A stretch of 10,734 bases of DNA. Source: Candidatus Brocadiaceae bacterium. GTDB lineage: Bacteria > Planctomycetota > Brocadiia > SM23-32. This document shows positions 1 to 7,190 of this stretch, in pieces (position 1 is the first letter of the stretch; every line of letters starts with the position of its first letter). The notes beneath the pieces are model-generated. The model saw nothing but the letters and a program-made list of their open reading frames with translations, had not been told where the DNA came from and did no database searches. The stretch is from positions 1-10,734 of the forward strand of contig PUNP01000702.1 of the NCBI GenBank assembly GCA_003551785.1, written 5' to 3'. The position numbers were made by a program, and so were the translations under genes.

Positions 1-2010
1 ACCGACCGCGAAGTCGGCGATGTTATCGATGTCTCCGAAACTATCAATCATGTTGACCCCTATATTGAAGATAAAGATACCTACGGGCTGGACAGCGACA
101 GGGTCTACTCGACCGGTGTTACCGCCGGTGTATTAGGTGTCCACTCCACAGGCGGCGATGTGCGAAGAGTTACCGCTACGGGGCCCGTCGGCTCAATCGT
201 CGCGGATAACGGAAAAATTGGTGATATCAATGTTATCGACTCCAACCTGGGTATTTGGTTTAACGGCATTCAGTTTACTCTGGGCAGAGAATCGGAAGGT
301 TATGCTATCTATGCCGATCAGGATATCGATAATATCAGGGTGTTGCGTTCTAACAGGATACATCCAAGACTTGTTGACATCGAAGTGCCGGAAGTTACTG
401 ACCCAGCAGATGTTGGCGATTGGTGGTTCCTTGAAAATCTTGGAGAAGATGTCGATAACGGTAATGATAATGGTGAGAATGGTGATGTGGATGTTCCGTT
501 CTACCAAATCGAACATAGTCCTGCCGACGGCTGGCTGGCCGGTTCGGTCCGCGCAGGCGGCACTATCAGAAATATCAATGTCAACCGCATCGGCTCGAGT
601 ATCGACATCGTTTCCGATGCCAACATTGAAAATGTCCAGATTACTGACTCCACCGGCAATATCTCCACCGGCTTATACTACTTCTTTGATCGCTCGGAGA
701 TAAGAGCCGCGGGCGATATTTATAATGTCAAAGTCGGTGTCTACAGGGGTGGCGAGGTCATACAAAGGAGCGACAGCCTCATCGACATTTCTGCCGACGG
801 CGACGTGCGGAACGTCTTCTTTACCGGTGACATGCTCGGCAGCATCCATGCCGGCGGCGACGTTTATGATGTCGAAAGCGCCAGCGGTTCCCTGGGTCGA
901 TCCGGGCTCATGGACCTGCCCACCGATATCCTGTATGTCCCGCAAATCACCGCCGGTAACAGGATCAGGAATGTCTACGCGCCAAGTGACATCTATGTCG
1001 ATTTCCATGCGCGCATTATCGACTCCATCGAGACGGGGGCCGGTAATATCGGCGGCACCCATACGATCATAGCGGCCGAAGATGTCATTCATGATATTAC
1101 GGCCGGCAGGGAGTTAGCCGGCACGATCATGGCAGGTGCTCAAACATCTGCGCAGGGAAGGATAGTCAGTCTTTACGCACAGAGCATAGGCCGGCTCATC
1201 ATCAGGTATGGTGATGTAACCGGTAATATCACCGCACTCACCGGCCGTATAGGTAGCCTGATGCTGTACGAGCGCATGAGCGGCGACATCTTCGCCAGGA
1301 ACACTATCGAGTCGCTTGTATTCTACGAGGATATGACGGGCGATATTACGGTAGAGAACGGCGGCATAGACTCCGTAGAGTTCCACGGCGATTTCACCGG
1401 CGAATTGTATGTCAGTAGAAATATTAATACATTAAAATTAGAGGATGGTGGCGCATTAGGCGGCCGTGTGCATGCCGGTGAGCATATCAGAGACTTCCAT
1501 GCCCGGGGCGGCATAGATGGTGGCCGGATAGAAGCCGGCAGCCTGGACACGCTGCGTGTCACCGGCAACCTTGTCGGTCAGGTGAGTGTGCACGGTAATG
1601 TGCGTCTGATAGATGTTGACGGACGCCGCATGGCTTCCGACAGCGAAGGTGAGCCGGTGATCGATGTGGGGGGCAACCTTGATGCCATTAAGGTCAGCGG
1701 CATCAGGGGTATAGAGGGCGATATTGATGTTGGCGGGAATATTGACCGTATCGACGTCCCGAACGGCAGTATAAGTTCCGCGATAACGGCTGGAGGCGGC
1801 ATCCGGAGTGTCAACGTCGATAAGTTCGAGAATGCGTCACTGAAAGCTCGCTCCATACGTTATGTTACGGTTGAAACGCACATGGAGGACGGCTTGATAC
1901 ATGCGCAGACGGGGACTTTATTCGTGGAATGGTTAGACCGCGATGAACAGTCATTTATCTATCCGGGCCGATCATACCATTGGAACGGTGTTGATATTAA
2001 AGTTGACTAG
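1..2010 (+). CDS. Large repetitive beta-helix-like surface/exported protein, 5' end outside window
   Basis: The frame is open from base 1 to the TAG at 2008-2010, giving 669 residues of a protein whose start, and any signal peptide, lie upstream. A GTG at 160 is only an internal codon. The sequence is built from degenerate units of about 20 residues with the pattern G-[DN]-I-x-x-[IV]-x-[VA]-x-G-x-[IL] (for example AGGDVYDVESASGSLG, VGGNIDRIDVPNGSISS), dense in Gly, Asp, Ile and Val. This is typical of right-handed parallel beta-helix proteins. An Asp/Asn/Gly-rich stretch (nt 444-501, about residues 149-167) looks like a surface loop and could bind calcium. I see no enzyme motif. The C-terminus (ending VDIKVD) carries no LPXTG, PEP-CTERM or type IX sorting signal. 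Function is unknown; a structural, adhesive or secreted role is inference from the fold. There is no RBS or promoter to judge in the window. Confidence 0.8.
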   Translation, partial: TDREVGDVIDVSETINHVDPYIEDKDTYGLDSDRVYSTGVTAGVLGVHSTGGDVRRVTATGPVGSIVADNGKIGDINVIDSNLGIWFNGIQFTLGRESEGYAIYADQDIDNIRVLRSNRIHPRLVDIEVPEVTDPADVGDWWFLENLGEDVDNGNDNGENGDVDVPFYQIEHSPADGWLAGSVRAGGTIRNINVNRIGSSIDIVSDANIENVQITDSTGNISTGLYYFFDRSEIRAAGDIYNVKVGVYRGGEVIQRSDSLIDISADGDVRNVFFTGDMLGSIHAGGDVYDVESASGSLGRSGLMDLPTDILYVPQITAGNRIRNVYAPSDIYVDFHARIIDSIETGAGNIGGTHTIIAAEDVIHDITAGRELAGTIMAGAQTSAQGRIVSLYAQSIGRLIIRYGDVTGNITALTGRIGSLMLYERMSGDIFARNTIESLVFYEDMTGDITVENGGIDSVEFHGDFTGELYVSRNINTLKLEDGGALGGRVHAGEHIRDFHARGGIDGGRIEAGSLDTLRVTGNLVGQVSVHGNVRLIDVDGRRMASDSEGEPVIDVGGNLDAIKVSGIRGIEGDIDVGGNIDRIDVPNGSISSAITAGGGIRSVNVDKFENASLKARSIRYVTVETHMEDGLIHAQTGTLFVEWLDRDEQSFIYPGRSYHWNGVDIKVD

Positions 2011-2054
2011 GCGTGGCCGAAAAGCTCACAATAGCCAAAACGCATCGATCTACC

Positions 2055-2330
2055 GCGCCTTTCAGGGCGCAAAATACGTGTGAATCATCACCTCGGGTTG
2101 AAACCTTAGGCTACCGTACTTTGTCCCGTCCGGGGCAAGGTCGCTGCTTTGGCCCCAACGGGGCGAGGTTAGGTAGCCCCTGGTTTTAACCAGGGTAAGA
2201 AATGATGAAAAGATAAATGCGCCCCGGCAGGGGCGCGGTTGCTCTTGAAATAGCGGCATTTGCTCATTATTGCCTTTTCGGGCCACGCTCCTAGGGAAAT
2301 GTGGTTTGAAAGCGGCGCTCATCGCGCCGC
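2055..2330. repeat. Cluster of GC-rich palindromes (REP-like / structured repeat)
   Basis: At least seven stems lie close together. They are: 2055-2070 (gcgcc/ggcgc); 2091-2110 (imperfect, around ggttgaaacc); 2121-2138 (ttgtccc/ggggcaa, with a wobble); 2152-2164 (gcccc-aac-ggggc); 2178-2195 (ccctggtt-tt-aaccaggg, perfect 8-bp arms); 2219-2236 (gcgcccc-ggca-ggggcgc, perfect 7-bp arms); and 2312-2330 (gcggcgc/gcgccgc). In addition 2109-2115 (ggctacc) pairs with 2172-2178 (ggtagcc) and closes a branched structure around two of the hairpins, although its last two bases are shared with the 2178-2195 stem. The pattern resembles intergenic REP-type palindrome clusters of environmental bacteria, which in other genomes are sometimes dispersed by IS200-like (RAYT) transposases. 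No such transposase is in the window, so mobility is inference. Confidence 0.6.
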
Positions 2331-2384
2331 ACTCCAAAGATGCTGCTTGAAAATTCGTCAATAAATAACCAGTTTAATAAGAGA

Positions 2385-2443
2385 AGAACCACATCTTTTA
2401 ACCCTTTTGCCTTATCCGTGTTAACGTGTTCATCTGTGGTTCT
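2385..2443. repeat. Inverted repeat with 9-bp arms and GTGTT-rich centre
   Basis: Arms agaaccaca (2385-2393) and tgtggttct (2435-2443) are perfect reverse complements separated by 41 nt. The right half reads ccgtgttaacgtgttcatct and then tgtggttct, a run of related GTGTT/GTGGTT words. I recall similar degenerate tracts in intergenic DNA of several environmental bacteria, but cannot verify this here. It is not followed by a T-tract, so it is not a convincing terminator. Confidence 0.45.
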
Positions 2444-2552
2444 ACAAATGCTTATGATGCAGAATCACGGGGTTCAGTGAATCATTAATGTCCGGCAACG
2501 GTAAACAGCGTTTTCAGCGTCCATACATAAAAAAATGAAGCATGAGTCACAT

Positions 2553-2712
2553 TTACAGTTTTGAGGCTATAACCCCGGCAAATTTTCGCAGAGTATCCGT
2601 GCTTTTTTGCATGTGTCTATAGACTTCGTCGTTTCTGATCCGGCGGTATTCGTGGGCCAGGACATTTCTTAAGCCGATCTAAAATTGAGGCCAGCTTGTG
2701 ATTTTCAGGCAT
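2553..2712 (-). pseudogene. Remnant of HEPN-family toxin (HepT-like), internally deleted and frameshifted
   Basis: Reading the minus strand from ATG at 2712 gives MPENHKLASIL. One base (2679) then breaks the frame. In the shifted frame 41 codons follow, from ATC at 2678 to TAA at 2553-2555: first IGLRNVLAHEYRRIRNDEVY, then about 20 more residues. RNVLAHEY is the RX4HXY signature of HEPN ribonucleases; in HepT of type VII toxin-antitoxin systems its Tyr is the residue modified by MntA. HEPN proteins of this type normally have about 110-140 residues, whereas only about 52 codons remain, so a central block is missing as well as the frame. The ATG overlaps the end of the upstream antitoxin gene (ATGCCTGA), the expected operon arrangement. 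It was too short and broken to appear as an ordinary open frame. Loss of function is inferred; the HEPN assignment of the C-terminal piece is strong. Confidence 0.7.
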
Positions 2713-3145
2713 GATGAGATTCCTTGAAATATTGAACAGTCATTTCATCGAATATTTTCAGGCGCGGCAGGAAATCGAAATATGCCCGTTCGGATTTGGT
2801 TTCAAAATCGACCCTTTCTTCCTGATCCCTTTCATAAAGGCACAGACCGGTGGAAATAACTTCGTGCCTTAACGCATGCGATGCGTCATTCAGCGGTACA
2901 ACATCAATGTTTCTCTGTTCGAGAGCTTCTGCAAGACTGTCAAAAAGGCGCACAGTTGCGGGTAGGATATCTCCGCCCGTTTTTTTGCGGTCTATATACA
3001 TGCCGATATCAATATCTTTTGCCTGTTCGGGGGAGTGGCGGTATGAACCGAAAAGATACGCGCATACGACCTCCTCATGCTCTGACAGGGTTTCAGATAT
3101 ACTGTCAGAAACTTCAGAGAGTGCTATACGGTTTTGATTGCACAT
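2705..3145 (-). CDS. MntA-type minimal nucleotidyltransferase (type VII antitoxin)
   Basis: A 146-residue protein with the minimal nucleotidyltransferase core. GSYRHSPEQAKDID (residues 33-46) supplies the GS loop and the metal-binding D44/D46 pair, and RNIDVV (D81) supplies the third carboxylate. The spacing is GSX9DXD, one residue shorter than the GSX10DXD usually quoted. In type VII toxin-antitoxin systems MntA transfers AMP from ATP to the tyrosine of the HEPN toxin HepT and so neutralises it. Here the expected partner follows directly (8-base overlap) but is a remnant, so this looks like an orphan antitoxin or one that acts on another HEPN protein. The ATG at 3145 is preceded by GGAG at a good distance (3152-3155). 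The gene lies 63 bp downstream of ilvH on the same strand and could be read through from it. The family assignment is sure; the antitoxin role comes from the family and context. Confidence 0.85.
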   Translation of the reverse strand: MCNQNRIALSEVSDSISETLSEHEEVVCAYLFGSYRHSPEQAKDIDIGMYIDRKKTGGDILPATVRLFDSLAEALEQRNIDVVPLNDASHALRHEVISTGLCLYERDQEERVDFETKSERAYFDFLPRLKIFDEMTVQYFKESHHA

Positions 3146-3192
3146 GTACAGCTCCGTAGTATCTTAATTGTGATTTTCTTGCTTTTTTGGCA

Positions 3193-3217
3193 AAAAGTTG
3201 TTGTTGGTTTATGAAAT
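3193..3217 (-). repeat. Dispersed 25-bp repeat, copy 1 (overlaps ilvH stop codon)
   Basis: In minus-strand orientation the copy begins ATTTCATAAACCAACAAC and runs on into ACTTTT. Its bases TCATAA include the last codon and stop of ilvH. It is identical at 24 of 25 positions to the plus-strand sequence at 7896-7920, and at 16 of 18 positions to the copy at 7201-7218. A match this long between two sites of a 10-kb window is not expected by chance. No palindrome is visible inside it. Confidence 0.8.
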
Positions 3218-3700
3218 GTTCGATTTAGAGCGTGGCAGAGCAACTCTTCCGGTTCTGACGATTTCCTTGATCCCGAAGGGGCGGAGGAGGTCGAGCAGTG
3301 CTTCAACCTTTTGCTCGGGGCCGGAGACTTCAATCATCACGTCATTGGGGCCGACATCGACTACCTTGGCTCTGAAGATTTCCACCAGGTCAAGTATTTC
3401 TCTTCTTTCGCCGGCGGGGCTGTTGACCCTTACCAGCAAAAGGTCGCGTTCAACTAAAGGTGTTTGTCCGAAATCATTGACTTTGACGACATTAATGAGT
3501 TTCTCCAGCTGTTTTCTCACCTGTTCTAAAATAGTCTCATCACCGGCGACAACTATTGTCATACGGCTGAATTTCGGGTCTTCGGTTTCACCGACGGCCA
3601 GGCTGTCTATGTTGAACCCTCTGGCACTGAACAGCCCGGCAATGTGGGCTAATACACCGGATTTGTTTTCTACTACCGCGCTTAAAATATGTTTTTTCAT
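3209..3700 (-). CDS. ilvH: Acetolactate synthase small (regulatory) subunit
   Basis: The 163-residue length is normal for the family. An N-terminal ACT domain (about residues 1-75) opens with MKKHILSAVVENKSGVLAHI and includes the family-typical GLFSARGFNIDSL. The C-terminal domain (about 76-160) contains VDVGPNDVMIEVSG. The subunit binds the catalytic IlvB subunit, raises its activity and usually confers feedback inhibition by valine. It lies 78 bp downstream of ilvB on the same strand, so the two are very probably cotranscribed. No strong Shine-Dalgarno sequence precedes the ATG at 3700; an upstream ATG in the leader runs into a stop after two further codons. The spacer carries an 8-bp perfect hairpin. 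The stop codon lies inside a dispersed repeat. The symbol ilvN is used for the same protein in some genomes. No ilvC follows; a toxin-antitoxin locus does. Confidence 0.95.
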   Translation of the reverse strand: MKKHILSAVVENKSGVLAHIAGLFSARGFNIDSLAVGETEDPKFSRMTIVVAGDETILEQVRKQLEKLINVVKVNDFGQTPLVERDLLLVRVNSPAGERREILDLVEIFRAKVVDVGPNDVMIEVSGPEQKVEALLDLLRPFGIKEIVRTGRVALPRSKSNIS

Positions 3701-3727
3701 GGGCTTAATATTCCATTTTGAGTTACT

Positions 3728-3779
3728 TTACTGTTTTGATCATTTTTTTCACAGACAGGAATGTCTGTGTTACTGTTTT
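3728..3779. repeat. Hairpin flanked by 10-bp direct repeats in the ilvB-ilvH spacer
   Basis: The perfect inverted repeat cacagaca-ggaa-tgtctgtg (3750-3769) sits between two copies of ttactgtttt (3728-3737 and 3770-3779). In the minus-strand transcript the stem is followed by A's rather than U's, so it is not an intrinsic terminator for ilvB. It could affect RNA processing or ilvH translation, or be a small insertion with a duplicated target. These readings are inference. Confidence 0.5.
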
Positions 3780-5467
3780 TATGCCATGCCGCTCAACATT
3801 CTGTCGATGGCCTCTCCGGCCGGCACCATGGGGTAGACATTTTCTTCGGGATCGATGCGGAAGTCGATAAGCACCGGTCGGTCGTCAACTTTCATTGCCG
3901 AATCGAGAGCTTCGCGGACCTGGTCTTTTTTATCAACTTTGATGCCGACACAGTTGTAGGCTTCGGCCAGTTTGCAAAAATCGGGATTGCCGTTTTCAAG
4001 CAGGGTATGAGAGTAGCGTTTACCGAAGAAGAGTTCCTGCCACTGTCTGACCATCCCCAGGTATCCGTTATTAAGCAGAGCGATTTTAATGGGGAGCTTT
4101 TCGATGACGGCGGTGCTGAGTTCCTGAATATTCATTTGCAGCGAGCCGTCGCCGGCGATAACGAACACATCTTTGTCCGGGCAGCCGATTTGAGCTCCGA
4201 TACCGGCCGGCAGTCCATACCCCATCGTTCCGAGCCCGCCGGAGCTGAGGAAGGTTCTCGGTTCGGTATATGTATAGAATTGGGCCGCCCACATCTGGCA
4301 CTGCCCGACGTCCGTAGCGATTATCGCTTTCCCGTCGGTCACTTCATGTATTTGCTCCATGATGTATTGCGGTTTAACATGATCGTTGTTTTTATCATAA
4401 GTCAGTGGGAAGCGTTCTTTCCAATCAGCGATTTTATCCATCCAATCTTTACGTTCTTTAAACACGGCCAGCTTGGTCATTTCGCGCAGGACTTCTTTAG
4501 CGTCCCCGACAACGGGAATGTCAACTGCAACGCTTTTTCCTATCGAAGTCGGTGCGATATCGACGTGGACGATTTTAGCTTTATTGGCAAAAGCGTCAAG
4601 CTTGCCGGTGACTCTGTCGTCGAATCGCGCGCCGACGGCGATGAGGAGGTCGCATTCCTGGACGGCATAATTGGCGTACATGGCACCGTGCATTCCCAGC
4701 ATCCTCAAAGAGAGGGGATCATTTTCGGGGAAGGCGCCGAGCCCCATCAACGTGGTGGTGACGGGGATATTGGCTTCGCGCGCGAACTTGGTCAGTTCAG
4801 CGGATGCCCCGCTGGTGATAGTCCCGCCGCCGGAGTAAAGGACGGGTTTTTCCGCCTCATTAATCGCCTCAATAGCCTTTTTCACCTGGAGTGAATGGAC
4901 GGTTTTGCGGGACGGCTGGTAGCCCGGCAGCTGCATATTTTTGTCGATTTCACCATTGACACTTGAAGTGGAAACATCGACGGGCAGGTCGATGAGTACC
5001 GGTCCCGGGCTACCGGTGGACGAGATAAAGCATGCTTCCCTGATGAGCCTGGCGAGTTCTTTCGCATCTCTGGCCAGGTAGTTATGTTTAGTGACAGGCC
5101 GTGAAATACCGGTCATATCAGCTTCCTGAAACGCATCGTTGCCTATAAGGTGGGTTTTAACCTGACCGGTAATCGCCAGCATCGGCACGCTGTCCATATA
5201 CGCCGTAGCGAGAGCGGTCACGAGGTTAGTTGCTCCGGGGCCGCTAGTCGAGAGGCAGACACCGATTTTCCCGGTAGCTCTGGAATAACCGTCGGCCATA
5301 TGTCCCGAGCCCTGTTCATGTCGAACAGAAACAGTTCTCAGCCCGCAATCTTCGTTATAAAGAACGTCAAAGACAGGGATGACTGAGCCACCCTGCAAGC
5401 CGAATATAACCTCAATACCCTCATCTTTAAGGGTTTCAACCAATATTTCTGCACCTTTTTTCGCCAT
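3779..5467 (-). CDS. ilvB: Acetolactate synthase large (catalytic) subunit
   Basis: A 562-residue thiamine-diphosphate enzyme. It condenses two pyruvates to 2-acetolactate, or pyruvate with 2-ketobutyrate to acetohydroxybutyrate, the first common step of Val/Leu/Ile synthesis. The N-terminal pyrimidine-binding domain has the catalytic Glu (E51 in VRHEQGSGHMADGYSRATGK) and STSGPGATNLVTAL. The middle domain has GARFDDRVTG (about 279-288), characteristic of AHAS. The C-terminal domain carries the ThDP/Mg motif from GDG (439-441) to LNN (465-467), then MVRQWQELFF with the Trp that lines the herbicide pocket in AHAS enzymes. These features favour biosynthetic AHAS over other ThDP enzymes. The ATG at 5467 has an AGG about 8 nt upstream. 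The gene follows spoVG after a 165-bp gap and is followed by ilvH. No leucine/valine-rich leader peptide or T-box is evident in that gap. Confidence 0.96.
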   Translation of the reverse strand: MAKKGAEILVETLKDEGIEVIFGLQGGSVIPVFDVLYNEDCGLRTVSVRHEQGSGHMADGYSRATGKIGVCLSTSGPGATNLVTALATAYMDSVPMLAITGQVKTHLIGNDAFQEADMTGISRPVTKHNYLARDAKELARLIREACFISSTGSPGPVLIDLPVDVSTSSVNGEIDKNMQLPGYQPSRKTVHSLQVKKAIEAINEAEKPVLYSGGGTITSGASAELTKFAREANIPVTTTLMGLGAFPENDPLSLRMLGMHGAMYANYAVQECDLLIAVGARFDDRVTGKLDAFANKAKIVHVDIAPTSIGKSVAVDIPVVGDAKEVLREMTKLAVFKERKDWMDKIADWKERFPLTYDKNNDHVKPQYIMEQIHEVTDGKAIIATDVGQCQMWAAQFYTYTEPRTFLSSGGLGTMGYGLPAGIGAQIGCPDKDVFVIAGDGSLQMNIQELSTAVIEKLPIKIALLNNGYLGMVRQWQELFFGKRYSHTLLENGNPDFCKLAEAYNCVGIKVDKKDQVREALDSAMKVDDRPVLIDFRIDPEENVYPMVPAGEAIDRMLSGMA

Positions 5468-5632
5468 TGTAGAACCTGATAGAAATTTTGATTATTAGAA
5501 TTAAAATATCCAAGTGATTCGGGAGCAATAAAACGCGCCCAAAGAAACAAGAAAATTACAATTAATATAATAATGCGAGTTAATGGGATGAGAAACCTAC
5601 GGAGTAAATGACTTTTCTCCAGACATCATAGT
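5468..5632 (-). other. 165-bp spacer between spoVG and ilvB
   Basis: This AT-rich spacer is long enough for a separate ilvBH promoter. In minus-strand sense TTGCTC, 17 nt, then TTTAAT lies about 35 nt before the ilvB start and is the best candidate I see, but its -35 match is poor. No clear terminator of spoVG and no attenuator-like leader peptide is visible. Confidence 0.3.
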
Positions 5633-6244
5633 TTATAAAATGCCGTCACCGAATCCGCCCCTGGAATCGCTCTGTTCTTCTTGATTTTCGCCGTTACCGT
5701 CATTGTCGTCGTCATGGATGTCGTTATTGGATTCAGACTGATCCTGACAAGTTTGATTTTGGGTTTCATTTTCATCGCTATCTTCATTATCATCATCAAA
5801 CTCATCGTATTCATAATCATCATCGTAATCGTAGCCATTCTGCTCGTTGTCGTTATTGTAGGAATTATTACCTTCCCTTTCATCGTGACTTTCATCGCAC
5901 TCATCATTATACGCATCGAGAACCGCCTGCATAATTTTATCTCTGCAATCGGTGACGATAGGGTGAGCCACATCGACGTGGAATTTTCTCCGTTTGGCTC
6001 TCTTGTCATCTAATTGCGTTCCGCAGTTATTGCAATACTTAGCTCTTAAATGGTTCTTTTGCGAGCATTTAGGGCAATTGTCGGTGAGTTTTCGGCTGGG
6101 CATGGCCACGAAAAGGCCTTTACGGCCTTCGATAACTCTCAGGTCATGCACAACGAACTCATCATCGATAGTAATGCTGCAGAATGCCCGCAGCCTATCC
6201 GAACGTTCACTAAGTCTTTTTACTCTTACTTCAGTGATCTTCAC
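5633..6244 (-). CDS. spoVG: SpoVG-family regulator with inserted zinc ribbon and acidic tail
   Basis: Residues 1-52 are a clear SpoVG core (MKITEVRVKRL, then RLRAFCSITIDDEFVVHDLRV and FVAMPSRK). SpoVG proteins bind DNA or RNA and act as pleiotropic regulators. Where most SpoVG proteins continue directly, this one has a zinc ribbon with C57-x2-C60 and C71-x2-C74 (CPKC...CNNC). The core then resumes with FHVDVAHPIVTDCRDKIMQAVLDAY (about 88-112). Residues 113-203 are a low-complexity tail rich in Asp, Asn, Glu, Gln and Gly, probably disordered. I recall the ribbon insertion from Planctomycetota; the long tail is unusual. Translation starts at GTG (6244), fixed by GAGGAG at 6253-6258 with 8-nt spacing. 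The gene lies 49 bp downstream of ispE; the same ispE/spoVG neighbourhood is known from Bacillus, with two genes between. Family assignment is firm; the regulatory target is unknown. Confidence 0.92.
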   Translation of the reverse strand: MKITEVRVKRLSERSDRLRAFCSITIDDEFVVHDLRVIEGRKGLFVAMPSRKLTDNCPKCSQKNHLRAKYCNNCGTQLDDKRAKRRKFHVDVAHPIVTDCRDKIMQAVLDAYNDECDESHDEREGNNSYNNDNEQNGYDYDDDYEYDEFDDDNEDSDENETQNQTCQDQSESNNDIHDDDNDGNGENQEEQSDSRGGFGDGIL

Positions 6245-6293
6245 AATTCTATCTCCTCAATACTGTTTGGAAATAAATACGAAGTATTAGGCG

Positions 6294-7187
6294 TCAGCCG
6301 CTAATGGAACGTACTGCAAAGGCTTTCAAGCTGTAATTTTGTTTGATGTAATCAGCGGATTCCTTTGCGTGATATTGATCTTTGCAAACACCGAACCAGG
6401 CGGAACCGCTGCCCGACATGCAGTATCCTAAAGAGCCGGTAACTTTGAATGCAAGCCGCAATTTGTTTTCATACTCAGCCAGTTCACCGCTAACCTTACA
6501 AGCTGCGATTTTCAATGAGTTAAACAGGTATTTTCCCAGCATTTCCGGATCATTTTGCCGGAGACTTTCAACGACATCCCCAATCTTAACATTACTGATG
6601 TTTTTTGTCAAGGAATCATAAGCTTTATAGACTTTCGGTGTTGATATTTTTACCGGCGGGCAGGTGATAACAAAATCAATTTTGGGGTTGACATCCAGAT
6701 GTTCTAATATCTCCCCTCTTCCACGGCAATTTGCCGTCCCGCCGCGAACAAAGAAGGGGACATCGCTGCCAAGCCCGGCCGCCAGGCGTTCCAAATCAGT
6801 TAAGTCGACATCCAGGTGCAGCAGGGAGGAAAGGGCTTTGAGCGCTGCGGCGGCATTACTGCTTCCGCCTCCTAACCCCGCGCCCACAGGGATTTTTTTG
6901 TCTAACAGCATTTTAATGCCGGGCAAGCTGTGCGGGCGGTGGTTATCCAGCAGCACTTGCGCCGCTTTATAAACCAGATTGTCCTTCATCGGCGGCAGTC
7001 CCGGGAAGTCCGAGTATAATGTCATATCTTCCTGGACATTCCGTTTTTCCACTTTCAGTTCATCATACAGGCTGACGGTTTGCATCAAAGTTTCAATTTC
7101 ATGAAAGCCGTCGTGACGGCAGCCCTTGACATCCAGAGTAAGGTTGATTTTCGCGGGAGAGGCTACTGTTACGGAATCATCCGGCAT
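6294..7187 (-). CDS. ispE: 4-diphosphocytidyl-2-C-methyl-D-erythritol kinase
   Basis: A 297-residue GHMP kinase that phosphorylates CDP-ME with ATP in the MEP pathway to isoprenoids. All three GHMP signatures are present: motif 1 ASPAKINLTLDV (residues 9-20, catalytic-site Lys13), motif 2 PVGAGLGGGSSNAAAAL (100-116, ATP phosphate loop) and motif 3 MSGSGSAWFGV (257-267). GSDVPFF (140-146) provides the catalytic Asp142. Length is normal for the family. The ATG at 7187 is fixed by AGGAGG at 7194-7199, six bases upstream. That Shine-Dalgarno lies within the last codons of the upstream lipoprotein gene, whose stop is 3 bp before this start, so the two are translationally adjacent and cotranscribed. 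A closer ATG at 7191 is out of frame. Confidence 0.96.
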   Translation of the reverse strand: MPDDSVTVASPAKINLTLDVKGCRHDGFHEIETLMQTVSLYDELKVEKRNVQEDMTLYSDFPGLPPMKDNLVYKAAQVLLDNHRPHSLPGIKMLLDKKIPVGAGLGGGSSNAAAALKALSSLLHLDVDLTDLERLAAGLGSDVPFFVRGGTANCRGRGEILEHLDVNPKIDFVITCPPVKISTPKVYKAYDSLTKNISNVKIGDVVESLRQNDPEMLGKYLFNSLKIAACKVSGELAEYENKLRLAFKVTGSLGYCMSGSGSAWFGVCKDQYHAKESADYIKQNYSLKAFAVRSISG

Positions 7188-7190
7188 GCA

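Larger units (their letters stand above)
2011..2552. other. Gene-free accessory stretch holding palindrome clusters
   Basis: No credible gene lies between the beta-helix protein and the toxin remnant. The left part (2055-2330) holds the palindrome cluster listed separately, and 2385-2443 holds an inverted repeat. The rest (2444-2552) is AT-richer and shows nothing I can name. An open frame on the minus strand (2062-2361) runs straight through the palindromes and is judged spurious. Confidence 0.6.

Noticed and set aside
2062..2361. Minus-strand open frame of 99 residues
   Set aside because: It runs through the palindrome cluster, its residues mirror the hairpins, and it has no family resemblance. 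Judged spurious.
2508..2519. gcgttttcagcg shared with 8024-8035
   Set aside because: A 12-base match between two sites is expected by chance in a window of this size.
3750..3769. Hairpin after ilvB as an intrinsic terminator
   Set aside because: In minus-strand sense it is followed by A's, not U's, and ilvH follows as the functional partner.
3761..4894. Plus-strand open frame of 377 residues
   Set aside because: Entirely antisense to ilvB, whose motifs and frame are unambiguous.
5681..6013. Plus-strand open frame with a very hydrophobic, membrane-like protein
   Set aside because: It is the antisense shadow of the SpoVG acidic tail: GAT/GAC codons read backwards give Ile/Val codons. It has no ribosome binding site.
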